Assembly (NCBI GenBank): GCA_944379995.1 | Contig: CALWGF010000013.1 | Location: 1-50,916, forward strand | Source of the DNA: an uncultured Clostridia bacterium | Lineage (GTDB): Bacteria > Bacillota > Clostridia > Lachnospirales > Anaerotignaceae | Direction of reading: 5' to 3' | Length of the DNA: 50,916 nt | In this document: positions 1 through 9,020 of the stretch, piece by piece | Layout: each line of letters starts with the position of its first letter | Position numbering within the stretch: position 1 is the first letter of the stretch | Translations under genes and position numbers: made by a program | Notes under the pieces: model-generated | Seen by the model: only the letters and a program-made list of their open reading frames with translations | What the model was told of the DNA's origin: nothing | Database searches by the model: none

Positions 1-735
1 AAAGTTGATAATGTTTCATTCTCAATAAAAGAAGGACAAATTCTTGGTATTGCTGGTATTGACGGAAATGGTCAATCAGAACTTATAGAAATTATTGTTG
101 GTGTTTTAAAACAGCAAAATGGTAGTGTATTTATAAATGGTAATGATATTTCAAATGCTTCTGTATTAAAAAGACAAGAGTCTGGAATTTCTCATGTTTC
201 AGAAGATAGAATGAGATATGGAACAGCTCCAAAACTTTCTTTAGAGGATAATGCTATATCAAAAATATATTATACAGATAAACTTAAAACAAGAGGGCTT
301 CTTGATACAAAGAAAATAAATGAATTTACAAATAAAATACTTAAAGAATTTCTTGTAAAATATGATAATTCAAAACAAGCTATATCCGAACTTTCAGGTG
401 GTAATGTTCAGAAAGTTGTTGTAGGTAGAGAGTATGATTATAGTCCTGACCTTCTTATAATGAACCAACCAACAAGAGGTATTGACGTTGGTGCAATAGA
501 GTTTATACGTAAAAAAATAGTTGAAATGAGAAGCAATAGAAAAGCTATACTTCTTGTTTCTGCTGACCTTAGTGAAATACTTTCATTAAGTGATACAATA
601 CTTGTTATGCATGAAGGTAGAATAGTAGGATATATTGAAGATGTTAAAAATACATCAGAAAATGAACTTGGACTTTATATGCTTGGTGTTAAAGAGGATT
701 CAAAAGAACATATAGGAGGTGCTTATAGTGAATAA
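1..735 (+). CDS. Nucleoside/simple-sugar ABC transporter ATP-binding protein (5' partial)
   Basis: The reading frame is open from base 1, so the N-terminal half lies outside the window. What remains is the second ATPase domain of a double-ABC protein of the RbsA/NupO type, which would energise uptake of nucleosides at the cytoplasmic face. Visible motifs are a degenerate Walker A (GIAGIDGNGQSE), the signature ELSGGNVQK and Walker B LLIMNQPTRGID. A weak Walker A is typical of the second domain in this family. The stop overlaps the start of the downstream permease, and two permeases plus adenosine deaminase follow, which points to purine nucleosides as substrate. A BmpA-type lipoprotein would be expected to the left, outside the window. 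Confidence 0.9.
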   Translation, partial: KVDNVSFSIKEGQILGIAGIDGNGQSELIEIIVGVLKQQNGSVFINGNDISNASVLKRQESGISHVSEDRMRYGTAPKLSLEDNAISKIYYTDKLKTRGLLDTKKINEFTNKILKEFLVKYDNSKQAISELSGGNVQKVVVGREYDYSPDLLIMNQPTRGIDVGAIEFIRKKIVEMRSNRKAILLVSADLSEILSLSDTILVMHEGRIVGYIEDVKNTSENELGLYMLGVKEDSKEHIGGAYSE

Positions 736-1774
736 AAAATTTACAGCTGTCCGCCTTACTTGTGCTTTTTTAATTGCTTTTATTATAACAGTTGCAATTA
801 TATTCTCAATAAGTGAAGAACCTATGACAGCTATATCTAATTTGTTTTTAGGACCACTTCAATCAAAGAGATATTTCTTTCAGGTTTTTGCTAGTGCAGT
901 TCCTATTATATTTACAGGTCTTGCCCTTGGTCTTGTATTCAAATCAGGTAATTTCTCAATGATTGCAGATGCATCACTTTATACAGGTGGTGTTGTTGCT
1001 GCGGCAATAGCAATATTATTGCCTATGCCAATGATAATACACCCAATATTTATATTTATAGCTGCGGCAATAATTGGTGGTGTTATAGGTAGTATACCTG
1101 CTATACTTAAAGTAAAATTTAAAGCAAATGAACTTGTTACATCTCTTATGTTTAACTATGTATTCTTTTATATAGGAATATATATTGTAAATACATTTTT
1201 TGTTGATAGACAAGCAGGAACTTTTGCTTCATTAAAGTATTCACCTACTGCAACATTAGGAAATATGATTTCTGGAACTCCTCTCCATTTTGGATTTGTT
1301 ATTGCAGTAGCAGTAGTAATATTTTTATATATTCTTTTATATAAAACAAAATTCGGTTATGAAATACGTATATCAGGAAGTAATCCGGAATTTGCTAAAT
1401 ATAGTGGTATAAATACAAGTAAAGTTATAATACTTACACAGGTTATAGCTGGTGCTGTTGCAGGTCTTGGAGGTGCAGTTGAACAGCTTGGTATGTATCA
1501 AAGATTTAATTGGCAGGACTCACCTTCTTATGCTTGGGACGGTGTTATTATAGCTATACTTTCTGGAAATAATCCTAAGTTTGTTCCATTTGCAGCATTT
1601 TTCCTTGCATATATTCGTGTAGGTGCAGACCTTATGTCAAGACGTTCTGATGTTCAAAATGAACTTGTTTCAATAGTTCAAGCTGTTCTTATATTATTTA
1701 TAACAGCTGAAAGATTTATGGCAGGCTGGAAACAAAGACAGGAAGCTAAAAAAGCATTAAAGGAGGAAGCATAA
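728..1774 (+). CDS. Nucleoside ABC transporter permease (NupP/YufP-like, BPD_transp_2)
   Basis: Integral membrane permease of 348 residues with about eight to ten hydrophobic segments, in the family of branched-chain amino acid/simple-sugar permeases used by BmpA-Nup nucleoside importers. The GTG at 728 is chosen because AGGAGGT at 714-720 sits seven bases before it; the earlier in-frame GTG at 719 would overlap that site. The start overlaps the ATPase stop by eight bases, so translation is probably coupled. A conserved cytoplasmic segment around GYEIRISGSNPEFAKYSGI is the usual contact loop for the ATPase. Family assignment is firm; substrate is inferred from adenosine deaminase downstream. 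Confidence 0.88.
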   Translation: MNKKFTAVRLTCAFLIAFIITVAIIFSISEEPMTAISNLFLGPLQSKRYFFQVFASAVPIIFTGLALGLVFKSGNFSMIADASLYTGGVVAAAIAILLPMPMIIHPIFIFIAAAIIGGVIGSIPAILKVKFKANELVTSLMFNYVFFYIGIYIVNTFFVDRQAGTFASLKYSPTATLGNMISGTPLHFGFVIAVAVVIFLYILLYKTKFGYEIRISGSNPEFAKYSGINTSKVIILTQVIAGAVAGLGGAVEQLGMYQRFNWQDSPSYAWDGVIIAILSGNNPKFVPFAAFFLAYIRVGADLMSRRSDVQNELVSIVQAVLILFITAERFMAGWKQRQEAKKALKEEA

Positions 1775-1775
1775 T

Positions 1776-2738
1776 ATGGAGATTTTAAATGATATATGGG
1801 CTGCATTAAGTGTGCCAGATTTCTATTTTGCTATGTTCCGTAGTGCAACTCCTGTACTTCTTACAACTCTTGGTGCTATGGTTGCATCTCGTTCAGGAAC
1901 AAATAATATTGCACTTGAAGGTACTATGCTTATAGCATCTTTAGTGGGTGTTGTTGTAAGTGCTTTTACACAAAGTGCATTAATAGGATTTTTAGGTGCT
2001 GTATTTTCAGGTTTTGTAATAAGTAATATACTTGCATATTTTGTACTTAAACTTAAATCAAATGCTGTTATATCTGGTATTGCTATAAATACATTTGCAT
2101 CAGGTGGAACAATATTTGTTTTATATCTTATTACAGGTGAAAAAGGTGCATCAACATCTTTACATTCACTTAAACTCCCAAGTATTAATATACCTGTTAT
2201 ACAAGATATACCTGTAATAGGTACAATACTTTCAGGTCATCATATACTTACTTATGTTGCTATTATACTTGTTGCTGTAATATGGTATATGTTTAAATAT
2301 ACAAAATTAGGTATGCATATAAGAGCTGTTGGAGAATCACCAGATGCAGCAGAATCTGTTGGTATTTCTGTTAAAAAAGTAAAATATATTGCACTTGTAA
2401 TAAGTGGAATTCTTACTGGTATGGCAGGAGCATTCCTTTCTATGGGATACGTTGGTCTTTTCTCATCAGGAATGACTGCTGGTAGAGGTTATATTGCTCT
2501 TGCAACACAAGCTATTGCAGCAGGTAATGCTGTTGTAGGTATGTTTGCATCTCTTATATTTGGTTTCTGTTCAAGTCTTGCAAACTATCTTCAATCATCA
2601 GGTATACCGCTTCAATTTATACAGCTTATGCCATATCTTATAATAATTGTTGTGTATACATGTTATTGTGCTATGGTTGAGAAAAATAAAATGAAAAGAC
2701 AACTCAATCAAAAGAAAGGGGAGACACATGTAAAATGA
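1776..2738 (+). CDS. Nucleoside ABC transporter permease (NupQ/YufQ-like)
   Basis: Second permease of the importer, 320 residues and very hydrophobic. It starts one base after the upstream stop, with AAGGAGGAA just before the ATG. The early segment with ATPVLLTTLGAMVASRSG and the phrase LGMHIRAVGESPDAAESVGI match the second Nup-type permease, where the latter is the coupling loop. It forms a heterodimeric channel with the preceding gene product. Its stop overlaps the next start as ATGA, tying transport to intracellular deamination. Confidence 0.88.
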   Translation: MEILNDIWAALSVPDFYFAMFRSATPVLLTTLGAMVASRSGTNNIALEGTMLIASLVGVVVSAFTQSALIGFLGAVFSGFVISNILAYFVLKLKSNAVISGIAINTFASGGTIFVLYLITGEKGASTSLHSLKLPSINIPVIQDIPVIGTILSGHHILTYVAIILVAVIWYMFKYTKLGMHIRAVGESPDAAESVGISVKKVKYIALVISGILTGMAGAFLSMGYVGLFSSGMTAGRGYIALATQAIAAGNAVVGMFASLIFGFCSSLANYLQSSGIPLQFIQLMPYLIIIVVYTCYCAMVEKNKMKRQLNQKKGETHVK

Positions 2739-3676
2739 TAGAACTTCATTTACATCTCGATGGCTCATTAAGACCTAAAACTGTGTGGGAATTAGGAAAA
2801 CAACAAGGTATTGACCTTGGTGCTAAAGATATAGAAGAACTTAAATTTATGATGGAAGTACCTGATGATTGCAAAACACTTCATGAATGTCTTGAAAGAT
2901 TTGACCTTCCTCTTAAAGTTCTTCAAACTGCTGATGCTATTGAAAGAGTTTCATATGAAATAGTAGAAGACCTTTCAAAACTTGGTATTGATTATGCAGA
3001 AGTAAGATTTGCTCCTCAACTTTCAACAAATAAAGGACTTACTCAGTCTGAAATTGTTGAAGCAGCAATAAATGGTGTTAAAAGAGGTATGAAAGATTTT
3101 CCTAGTATAAAATGTGGTCTTATACTTTGTTGTATGAGAGGAGAAAATATTCAAGATAAAAATATTGAAACAATAGAAGTTGCCAAAAAATATTTAGGTG
3201 ATGTTGTATGTGCAGTTGACCTTGCTGGTGCAGAGTCTTTATATCCAACAGAAATATTCGAACCTGTATTTAAAAAAGCCAATGAATATAATCTTCCAAG
3301 AACAATACATGCAGGAGAGGCAGCAGGACCTGACAGTATAAGAAAAGCTCTTTCTTATGGTACAAAACGATTAGGACATGGTGTTAATGCGATTTATGAT
3401 AAAGAGCTTATGAAAGAACTTATTGATAATGAAGTTACTCTTGAAGTTTGTGTAAAAAGTAATTATCAAACTAAGGTCGTAGAAAGTATTGAAGAACACC
3501 CAATAAAAAAACTTTTTGATGCAGGTGTTAGAGTTACTGTAAATTCAGATAATATGACAGTATCTGCAACAAATATTCATAAAGAAATAGAAATACTTAA
3601 AAATCGTCTTGGTTTTACTGATGAAGATATTGAAAAAATGCAAAAATATGCAGAAGAAGCAAGATTTATTAAATAA
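2735..3676 (+). CDS. add: Adenosine deaminase
   Basis: Zinc-dependent deaminase converting adenosine or deoxyadenosine to inosine or deoxyinosine. The 313-residue protein opens with the metal-binding HLHLDGSLRP, and later carries HAGEAAGP (about residue 192), RLGHGVNA and VNSDNMTVS, the conserved zinc and catalytic segments of the family. It is a little shorter than typical bacterial Add (about 330-340) but all key segments are visible. It overlaps the permease by four bases (ATGA) with GAAAGGGGAG upstream, so imported adenosine is probably deaminated at once. A terminator follows directly. Confidence 0.93.
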   Translation: MIELHLHLDGSLRPKTVWELGKQQGIDLGAKDIEELKFMMEVPDDCKTLHECLERFDLPLKVLQTADAIERVSYEIVEDLSKLGIDYAEVRFAPQLSTNKGLTQSEIVEAAINGVKRGMKDFPSIKCGLILCCMRGENIQDKNIETIEVAKKYLGDVVCAVDLAGAESLYPTEIFEPVFKKANEYNLPRTIHAGEAAGPDSIRKALSYGTKRLGHGVNAIYDKELMKELIDNEVTLEVCVKSNYQTKVVESIEEHPIKKLFDAGVRVTVNSDNMTVSATNIHKEIEILKNRLGFTDEDIEKMQKYAEEARFIK

Positions 3677-3681
3677 TTTAC

Positions 3682-3716
3682 AAAGAGAAAAGTAGAAATA
3701 CTTTTCTCTTTTTTTA
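3682..3716 (+). terminator. Rho-independent terminator after add
   Basis: A 13-base perfect stem (3682-3694 with 3699-3711) around a GAAA tetraloop, running into a T tract. It ends the nucleoside-uptake operon. Confidence 0.85.
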
Positions 3717-3747
3717 TGTTATAATTATTAAAAGGTAGGTGTTTACT

Positions 3748-4017
3748 ATGAAAAGAAAACATTATTATTTTTATGGCAGAGTTCAAGGTGTTGGATTTCG
3801 TTATACAATGACATATAATGCAAGAAATCTTGGACTTACTGGTTGGGTAAGAAATTTATATGATGGAAGTGTTGAAGCCGAAATTCAAGGAAGTGAAGTT
3901 CGTATTATGGCACTTATTAAAAAAATGGAAAGTGTACCATTTATAAGAATAGAGTCTATGAATGTTAAAGATATAGATTTTATTGAAGATGAAAAAACAT
4001 TTGTTGAGAAATGGTAA
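3748..4017 (+). CDS. acyP: Acylphosphatase
   Basis: Small cytoplasmic enzyme of 89 residues that hydrolyses acyl phosphates such as acetyl phosphate or carbamoyl phosphate. The phosphate-binding loop [11 protein letters not shown] with its catalytic Arg, and [17 protein letters not shown] with the catalytic Asn, are both present, and the length is standard. ATG 3748 is chosen over the GTG at 3739 because the AAGGTAGG ribosome site lies 3731-3738. A TATAAT at 3720-3725 could serve as its own -10 box. It lies between two terminators and is probably a single-gene transcript. Confidence 0.93.
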   Translation: MKRKHYYFYGRVQGVGFRYTMTYNARNLGLTGWVRNLYDGSVEAEIQGSEVRIMALIKKMESVPFIRIESMNVKDIDFIEDEKTFVEKW

Positions 4018-4040
4018 AAATATAATTTTATTATTATAAT

Positions 4041-4079
4041 AAAAAGTCTTATATGATTTTAACATATAAGACTTTTTTA
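4041..4079. terminator. Bidirectional terminator between acyP and the chemoreceptor gene
   Basis: An inverted repeat (4041-4055 with 4063-4077) flanked by A's on the left and T's on the right, so it can terminate both the rightward acyP transcript and the leftward chemoreceptor transcript. Confidence 0.85.
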
Positions 4080-4082
4080 TAA

Positions 4083-5756
4083 TTATTCAATAATATTATA
4101 GTTTGATAAAAGTTCGTTTATACTATCAGCTTCAGCTTTTAATTGTTCACTTGCAGCAGCACTTTCTTGTGCAGCAGCATTATTATTTTGTACAACATCT
4201 GTAATTTTTTCAATATCTTGATGTATTTTTTCAATAAATTGTGCTTGTTCATTTGCACCAAATGCTATTTTTTCAACCATTTTAATCATATTTACAGTAT
4301 CTTGTGACATATCTAAAACAGCTTTTACAGTATGGTCTGTTAAGTCTTTTCCTTCCATAACTGATTTCATTGACTGTTCAATTATATTAGTTGTATTTGA
4401 AGCAGCTTCAGCAGATTTTTGTGCTAAATTTCGTACTTCGTCGGCAACTACTGCAAACCCTTTACCGGCTGAACCTGCTCTTGCGGCTTCAACAGCAGCA
4501 TTTAATGCCAAAATATTAGTTTGGAACGCAATATCATCAATTATATGAATAATATTTTGAATAGCTTTTGTACTATCAAAAATTCCTTGCATAGATTGTA
4601 ATAATTGGTTCATATCTTCTTTAGTTTTTTCTGCTAATGTTGTAGTATGTTGTCCAAGTTCATTTGCTGCCTGTGCATTTGTTGCTGTTTCAGATGCATG
4701 TTCATAAATTTTTTGTATTGATGCAGACATTTCAGAAATAGTATCAGATTGATATTCTGAACCCTGTGAAAGTATTTGTGAAGTATTAGCTAAATGAGTA
4801 GCAGCAGAATTTACTGTATTAGCTGATGAAATCATAGATTTTAAAGACATAGAAATATCTTTTTGGAATGATTCAATAGAATTTTTTATATTTATAAAAT
4901 CACCTAAAAATTCAATTTCACTTTTATGTGTAAAATCACCACGAGAAAAGTATGACATACATTCATCAATAGCATCAACATATTGTTTTAATGCAGAAAT
5001 AGAATGTTCCATAGAGTTTCGTACATTTAATAATTCTTTTGTATGGAATGCTTCTTCTGGAGGTATTTCTAAAGATAAAGTACCATGTGATAATAATTTA
5101 ATATGTTCTGCTAATAAAGGTAACCAATCTGTTATATTTTTTCTTAAATATTTATAAAACTTAAATAATAACAATATTTGAAATATTATTATTATAACTA
5201 TAATAACAATCATCATAATAATAATTCCATATAATTTTTGATTATTTTCTAATGAAAGTTCTGACATAGACTTTGACTCTTCGTCAAGTATAGAAACTAA
5301 TTTATTAATATTTGGTGTAATATTTTGTTCATATAAAGTAATAGCTTGTTGTTTATCAACATTTTTTATATCTAAAATTTCTTTTGCATTTTCATGTATA
5401 CTATTATGTAATGTTTCTACTTTTGATAAAAAAGCTTCAAAATTTTCACCTTTAGATTGTGTTTCATCATATAAGAATTTACCAAATGAACATTGTGTAC
5501 CATCTAAACTTCCTGTAAACTGTTTGTCTGTAAGTATAGCGTTATTAAGTTCAATAGCCCATTGATAGTGTGATTGTACAGCTTTTTGAAATTGTTCTGA
5601 CTGTTGTGTTGTTTCAGTACATTCTGCTTGCATATTACGTATGTAAAATAAACTAAATACTATGGTTGATGCCATTATAATTGTAATTGACAAAACAATA
5701 GTAAAAAACAATAAAACATTTCGATTTACAGAATATATCTTTTTCCCCCTAAACAT
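4083..5756 (-). CDS. Methyl-accepting chemotaxis protein with extracytoplasmic CZB-like sensor
   Basis: Chemoreceptor of 557 residues. Two membrane helices lie at about residues 13-37 and 176-199, enclosing a 140-residue extracytoplasmic domain. That domain carries H63, W66, C89 in CSFGKF, H117 and H121, the spacing expected for a chemoreceptor zinc-binding (CZB) domain, which in many proteins is cytoplasmic. The conserved signalling hairpin is present ([19 protein letters not shown], then [15 protein letters not shown]). The C-terminus lacks a CheR-docking pentapeptide. GGAGAG precedes the ATG and a strong promoter lies upstream. No other chemotaxis gene is nearby, so it is an orphan receptor. 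Ligand is unknown; zinc or a zinc-linked signal is inferred. Confidence 0.9.
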   Translation of the reverse strand: MFRGKKIYSVNRNVLLFFTIVLSITIIMASTIVFSLFYIRNMQAECTETTQQSEQFQKAVQSHYQWAIELNNAILTDKQFTGSLDGTQCSFGKFLYDETQSKGENFEAFLSKVETLHNSIHENAKEILDIKNVDKQQAITLYEQNITPNINKLVSILDEESKSMSELSLENNQKLYGIIIMMIVIIVIIIIFQILLLFKFYKYLRKNITDWLPLLAEHIKLLSHGTLSLEIPPEEAFHTKELLNVRNSMEHSISALKQYVDAIDECMSYFSRGDFTHKSEIEFLGDFINIKNSIESFQKDISMSLKSMISSANTVNSAATHLANTSQILSQGSEYQSDTISEMSASIQKIYEHASETATNAQAANELGQHTTTLAEKTKEDMNQLLQSMQGIFDSTKAIQNIIHIIDDIAFQTNILALNAAVEAARAGSAGKGFAVVADEVRNLAQKSAEAASNTTNIIEQSMKSVMEGKDLTDHTVKAVLDMSQDTVNMIKMVEKIAFGANEQAQFIEKIHQDIEKITDVVQNNNAAAQESAAASEQLKAEADSINELLSNYNIIE

Positions 5757-5802
5757 GATGTAACTCTCCTTTTGTAAAAATACATTTTATTCCTTTTTTT
5801 GT

Positions 5803-5831
5803 ATAATACAATAATAATGTAACAGTGTCAA
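5803..5831 (-). promoter_or_regulatory. Sigma-A-type promoter of the chemoreceptor gene
   Basis: On the minus strand, TTGACA (5826-5831) and TATTAT (5803-5808) are separated by exactly 17 bases. This is the best vegetative promoter match I see in the window. Confidence 0.75.
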
Positions 5832-5960
5832 TAATATTACATATATATAATAATATAAATATATATGTGGTTATATGTAATATAAAAAATAATTATATGA
5901 ATAATTGTATAATATAATAAATATATTTTATTAAAAAACATATTTTGAAAATATTTTTGA

Positions 5961-5989
5961 TTGTATACATAAAATAAACATGATATAAT
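5961..5989 (+). promoter_or_regulatory. Probable promoter of the hydrogenase-maturation operon
   Basis: TTGTAT (5961-5966), a 17-base spacer and TATAAT (5984-5989). Transcription would start near 5996, leaving about 180 bases of leader before the first gene. The 5757-6174 gap holds only this promoter, the chemoreceptor promoter and the leader elements listed separately. Confidence 0.6.
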
Positions 5990-6086
5990 ATGTACAATTT
6001 AATAAAAGTTTTAATGATATTCAAAATAGAAGGATAATTTCCAACTGTAATGGTATTTTTAAAATTTTATTTTACACAGTTACTGA

Positions 6087-6107
6087 CACAATTTTTATAA
6101 AATTGTG
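6087..6107. promoter_or_regulatory. Perfect 9-bp inverted repeat in the hyd leader
   Basis: CACAATTTT and AAAATTGTG flank TAT. It may be an operator or an RNA hairpin. It resembles anaerobic/redox regulator sites in composition, but the half-sites are in the opposite order to a Rex operator. Confidence 0.5.
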
Positions 6108-6111
6108 AAAG

Positions 6112-6155
6112 AAGGACGGTGTTTTTTTAATGCGTCCTTTTATGGACGTTTTTTA
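6112..6155 (+). promoter_or_regulatory. Possible attenuator with two mutually exclusive hairpins
   Basis: AAGGACG (6112-6118) can pair with CGTCCTT (6133-6139). Alternatively CGTCC (6133-6137) can pair with GGACG (6144-6148), immediately followed by a six-T run and more T's. The first pairing would prevent the second, which looks like a weak terminator. This is the layout of an attenuator just upstream of the regulator and maturase genes. Confidence 0.5.
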
Positions 6156-6174
6156 TTTTGAAAGGAGAATTTTT

Positions 6175-6432
6175 ATGGAATATAGAGTTGCTTTAATAGG
6201 TATTATGGTTGAAAATCCTGATGCTGTTGAACTGCTTAATAAAATTTTACATGACTATGGAAGTTATATAATAGGTAGAATGGGTATACCTTATCATAAA
6301 AGAAATGTGAATATAATAAGTATTGCAGTTGATGCACCACAAAATATAATAAGTGCTCTTTCTGGTAAACTTGGTATGCTTGATGGTGTTACATCAAAAA
6401 CTGTTTATTCAAATATTACTGCTGAGGAATGA
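6175..6432 (+). CDS. TM1266-family iron-only hydrogenase system regulator
   Basis: Small ACT-like protein of 85 residues, the family found beside [FeFe]-hydrogenase maturation genes and named after T. maritima TM1266. It opens YRVALIGIMVENPDAVE and continues with a short ferredoxin-like alpha/beta fold ending in LGMLDGVTSKTVYS. ATG 6175 is preferred over the ATG at 6130 because AAAGGAGAA lies at 6161-6169 and the upstream extension falls in the leader hairpin. It is the first gene of the hyd operon and overlaps the region of the hydE start. Its molecular role is not established in the family; regulation of maturation is the usual suggestion. Confidence 0.85.
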   Translation: MEYRVALIGIMVENPDAVELLNKILHDYGSYIIGRMGIPYHKRNVNIISIAVDAPQNIISALSGKLGMLDGVTSKTVYSNITAEE

Positions 6433-6434
6433 AA

Positions 6435-7520
6435 ATGAAAAATTTAATAGATAAACTTGAAAAAGAATGTAAATTATCATTTGAAGAATGGCAAGCTCTT
6501 TTAAATGAAGGCTTTTATGAATGTAGAAATGGTTTAGCAATGCCTTTAGATGGAAATAGTTTGCTTGCATATGCATCTAATAAAGCAAGAAAAATAAGAA
6601 AAGAAGTTTTTGGTAATAAAATTTATATAAGAGGTCTTATTGAGTTTACTAATTTTTGTAAAAATGACTGTTATTATTGTGGTCTTAGAAAAAGCAATAA
6701 AGAGGTAAAAAGATATAGATTAGATAAAGAAACAATACTTGAATGTTGTAAAAAAGGTTATGAATTAGGTTTTAGAACATTTGTGTTACAAGGCGGAGAA
6801 GATTTATATTTTAATGATGAAATAATGGAAAGCATAATAAAAGATATAAATAAAAATTTTTCTGATTGTGCAATAACATTATCCATAGGTGAAAAATCAG
6901 CTAAATCATATGATTTATTAAAAAAAGCTGGTGCTAACCGATATCTTTTACGCCACGAAACAGCAGATAAAAACCATTATGAAAAATTACATCCAGAAGA
7001 TATGAGTTTTGAAAATAGAATTGAATGTCTTTTAAATTTAAAAAAATTGAAATATCAAACAGGTTGCGGAATAATGGTAGGTTCACCATATCAAACCATT
7101 GAAACGATAGCAAAAGATTTTATGTTTATGGAAAAATTAAACCCAGAAATGGTTGGAATTGGACCTTTTTTACCTCAACATGCAACACCTTTTTGTAATG
7201 AAAAAGGTGGAACACTTGAAGAAACATTATTTGTACTTTCATTAACAAGAATTATGCTTAAAAAAGCACTTCTTCCAGCAACAACAGCTATTGGAACAGT
7301 TTATAAAGGTGGTAGAGAGCTTGGAATACTTTGTGGTGCAAATGTAGTTATGCCTAATTTATCACCTTTAGGCGTAAGAAAAAATTATCAATTATATGAT
7401 AATAAAATATGTATGGGTGATGAAGCAGCAGAAAGTATAAATTCTCTTAGAAAAACAATGGCAAAAATAGGTTATGAAATAGTTACTGAAAGAGGAGACT
7501 CTCCTTATTTTAAAATATAA
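6435..7520 (+). CDS. hydE: [FeFe]-hydrogenase maturation radical SAM protein HydE
   Basis: Radical S-adenosylmethionine enzyme of 361 residues that helps build the dithiomethylamine part of the H-cluster. The iron-sulfur motif CKNDCYYC has cysteines at residues 75, 79 and 82, followed by QGGEDLYF and GSPYQT typical of the HydE/BioB barrel. Only one Cys is seen near the end (NKICMGD), so the optional second cluster of some HydE proteins is probably absent. ATG 6435 has TGAGGA six bases upstream; the in-frame ATG at 6429 overlaps the preceding stop and is the alternative start. It is followed by hydG and hydF. Confidence 0.93.
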   Translation: MKNLIDKLEKECKLSFEEWQALLNEGFYECRNGLAMPLDGNSLLAYASNKARKIRKEVFGNKIYIRGLIEFTNFCKNDCYYCGLRKSNKEVKRYRLDKETILECCKKGYELGFRTFVLQGGEDLYFNDEIMESIIKDINKNFSDCAITLSIGEKSAKSYDLLKKAGANRYLLRHETADKNHYEKLHPEDMSFENRIECLLNLKKLKYQTGCGIMVGSPYQTIETIAKDFMFMEKLNPEMVGIGPFLPQHATPFCNEKGGTLEETLFVLSLTRIMLKKALLPATTAIGTVYKGGRELGILCGANVVMPNLSPLGVRKNYQLYDNKICMGDEAAESINSLRKTMAKIGYEIVTERGDSPYFKI

Positions 7521-7578
7521 TATTAATATCTGACGGGAAAGATTATATTCTGACCCTATGAAGAAAGGAAGAAAATAT

Positions 7579-9003
7579 ATGTATAATTATAACCCTAAAT
7601 CATCAAAAGCAGAAGAGTTTATAAACCATAATGAGATTATGGCTACTCTTAAATATGCAGAAGAAAATAAACATAATGAAAAACTTATAAGTGAGATTAT
7701 TGAAAAAGCAAAATTAAGAAAAGGTCTTAGTCATAGAGAAGCATCTGTTTTACTTGAATGTGATATTCCTGAAAAAAATCAAGAAATATTTGAACTTGCA
7801 AAACAAATTAAAAAAGATTTTTATGGTAATAGAATAGTTATGTTTGCACCATTATATCTTTCAAATTATTGTGTAAATGGCTGTGTTTATTGTCCATATC
7901 ATATGAAAAATAAACATATAGCAAGAAAAAAACTTACACAAGAAGAAATAAAAAAAGAAGTTATTGCACTTCAAGATATGGGACATAAACGTCTTGCACT
8001 TGAAGCAGGTGAAGACCCTGTAAATAACCCTATTGAATATATACTTGAAAGTATTAAAACTATTTATAGTATAAAACATAAAAATGGTGCAATACGTCGT
8101 GTAAATGTTAATATTGCAGCAACAACAGTTGAAAATTATAAAAAACTTAAAGATGCGGGAATAGGTACATATATACTTTTCCAAGAAACATATCATAAAG
8201 AAAGTTATGAAAAATTACACCCAACAGGTCCTAAACATGACTATTGTTATCATACAGAAGCTATGGACAGAGCACAACAGGGCGGTATTGATGATGTAGG
8301 TCTTGGAGTTCTTTTTGGACTTGAGCTTTATCGTTATGAGTTTGCAGGATTACTTATGCATGCAGAACATCTTGAAGCTGTTTTTGGAGTTGGACCACAT
8401 ACAATAAGTGTACCAAGAATACAGCCGGCTGATGATATTGACCCTTCTGAATTTGATAATGGTATTGATGATGATACATTTGCTAAAATAGTAGCTTGTA
8501 TAAGAATTTCAGTACCATATACAGGTATGATTATATCAACAAGAGAAAGTCAGAAATGTAGAGAAAGAGTTTTAGGTCTTGGTGTTTCACAAATAAGTGG
8601 AGGTTCAAAAACAAGTGTTGGTGGATATTCAACTCCAGAACCAGAATATGAAAATTCATCACAGTTTGATATAAGTGATAATAGAACATTGGACGATATT
8701 GTAAAATGGCTTATGGAAATGGATTATATACCAAGTTTTTGTACAGCATGTTATAGAGAAGGAAGAACAGGTGACCGTTTTATGAGCCTTTGTAAAAGCG
8801 GACAAATTCAAAATTGCTGTCACCCCAATGCACTTATGACATTAAAAGAATATCTTATGGATTATGCTTCAGAAGATACTGTTAAAGTAGGAGAGGAAAT
8901 GATTAAAAAAGAAATTCCAAACATTCCTCTTGAAAAAGTTCGTAATATAGTAAATAAAAATCTTTTGGAGATTGAAAAAGGTAATCGTGATTTTAGATTT
9001 TAA
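7579..9003 (+). CDS. hydG: [FeFe]-hydrogenase maturation radical SAM protein HydG
   Basis: Tyrosine lyase of 474 residues that makes the CO and CN ligands of the H-cluster iron. The radical SAM motif CVNGCVYC has cysteines at 98, 102 and 105. The C-terminal extension carries CTAC, then a third Cys after 22 residues in the NCC pair, the CX2CX22C cluster that binds the second iron-sulfur site and separates HydG from ThiH. ATG 7579 follows GAAAGGAAG; an ATG at 7558 in the same frame lies upstream of that site and is less likely. Its length matches the family. Confidence 0.95.
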   Translation: MYNYNPKSSKAEEFINHNEIMATLKYAEENKHNEKLISEIIEKAKLRKGLSHREASVLLECDIPEKNQEIFELAKQIKKDFYGNRIVMFAPLYLSNYCVNGCVYCPYHMKNKHIARKKLTQEEIKKEVIALQDMGHKRLALEAGEDPVNNPIEYILESIKTIYSIKHKNGAIRRVNVNIAATTVENYKKLKDAGIGTYILFQETYHKESYEKLHPTGPKHDYCYHTEAMDRAQQGGIDDVGLGVLFGLELYRYEFAGLLMHAEHLEAVFGVGPHTISVPRIQPADDIDPSEFDNGIDDDTFAKIVACIRISVPYTGMIISTRESQKCRERVLGLGVSQISGGSKTSVGGYSTPEPEYENSSQFDISDNRTLDDIVKWLMEMDYIPSFCTACYREGRTGDRFMSLCKSGQIQNCCHPNALMTLKEYLMDYASEDTVKVGEEMIKKEIPNIPLEKVRNIVNKNLLEIEKGNRDFRF

Positions 9004-9020
9004 TTAAGGAGAAAAAATTT

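Noticed and set aside
6087..6107. Rex (NADH-sensing) operator
   Set aside because: A Rex site reads TTGTG...CACAA inward; here the halves are CACAA...TTGTG, the reverse order, so I list it only as an unassigned inverted repeat.
6130..6174. Longer N-terminus for the TM1266-type protein from ATG 6130
   Set aside because: The extra 15 residues are encoded by the hairpin region and lie upstream of the clear AAAGGAGAA ribosome site.
7521..7578. Possible regulatory hairpin between hydE and hydG (GACGGG / CTGACCC)
   Set aside because: Complementarity is too short and has no T tract; it is simply a spacer with the hydG ribosome site.
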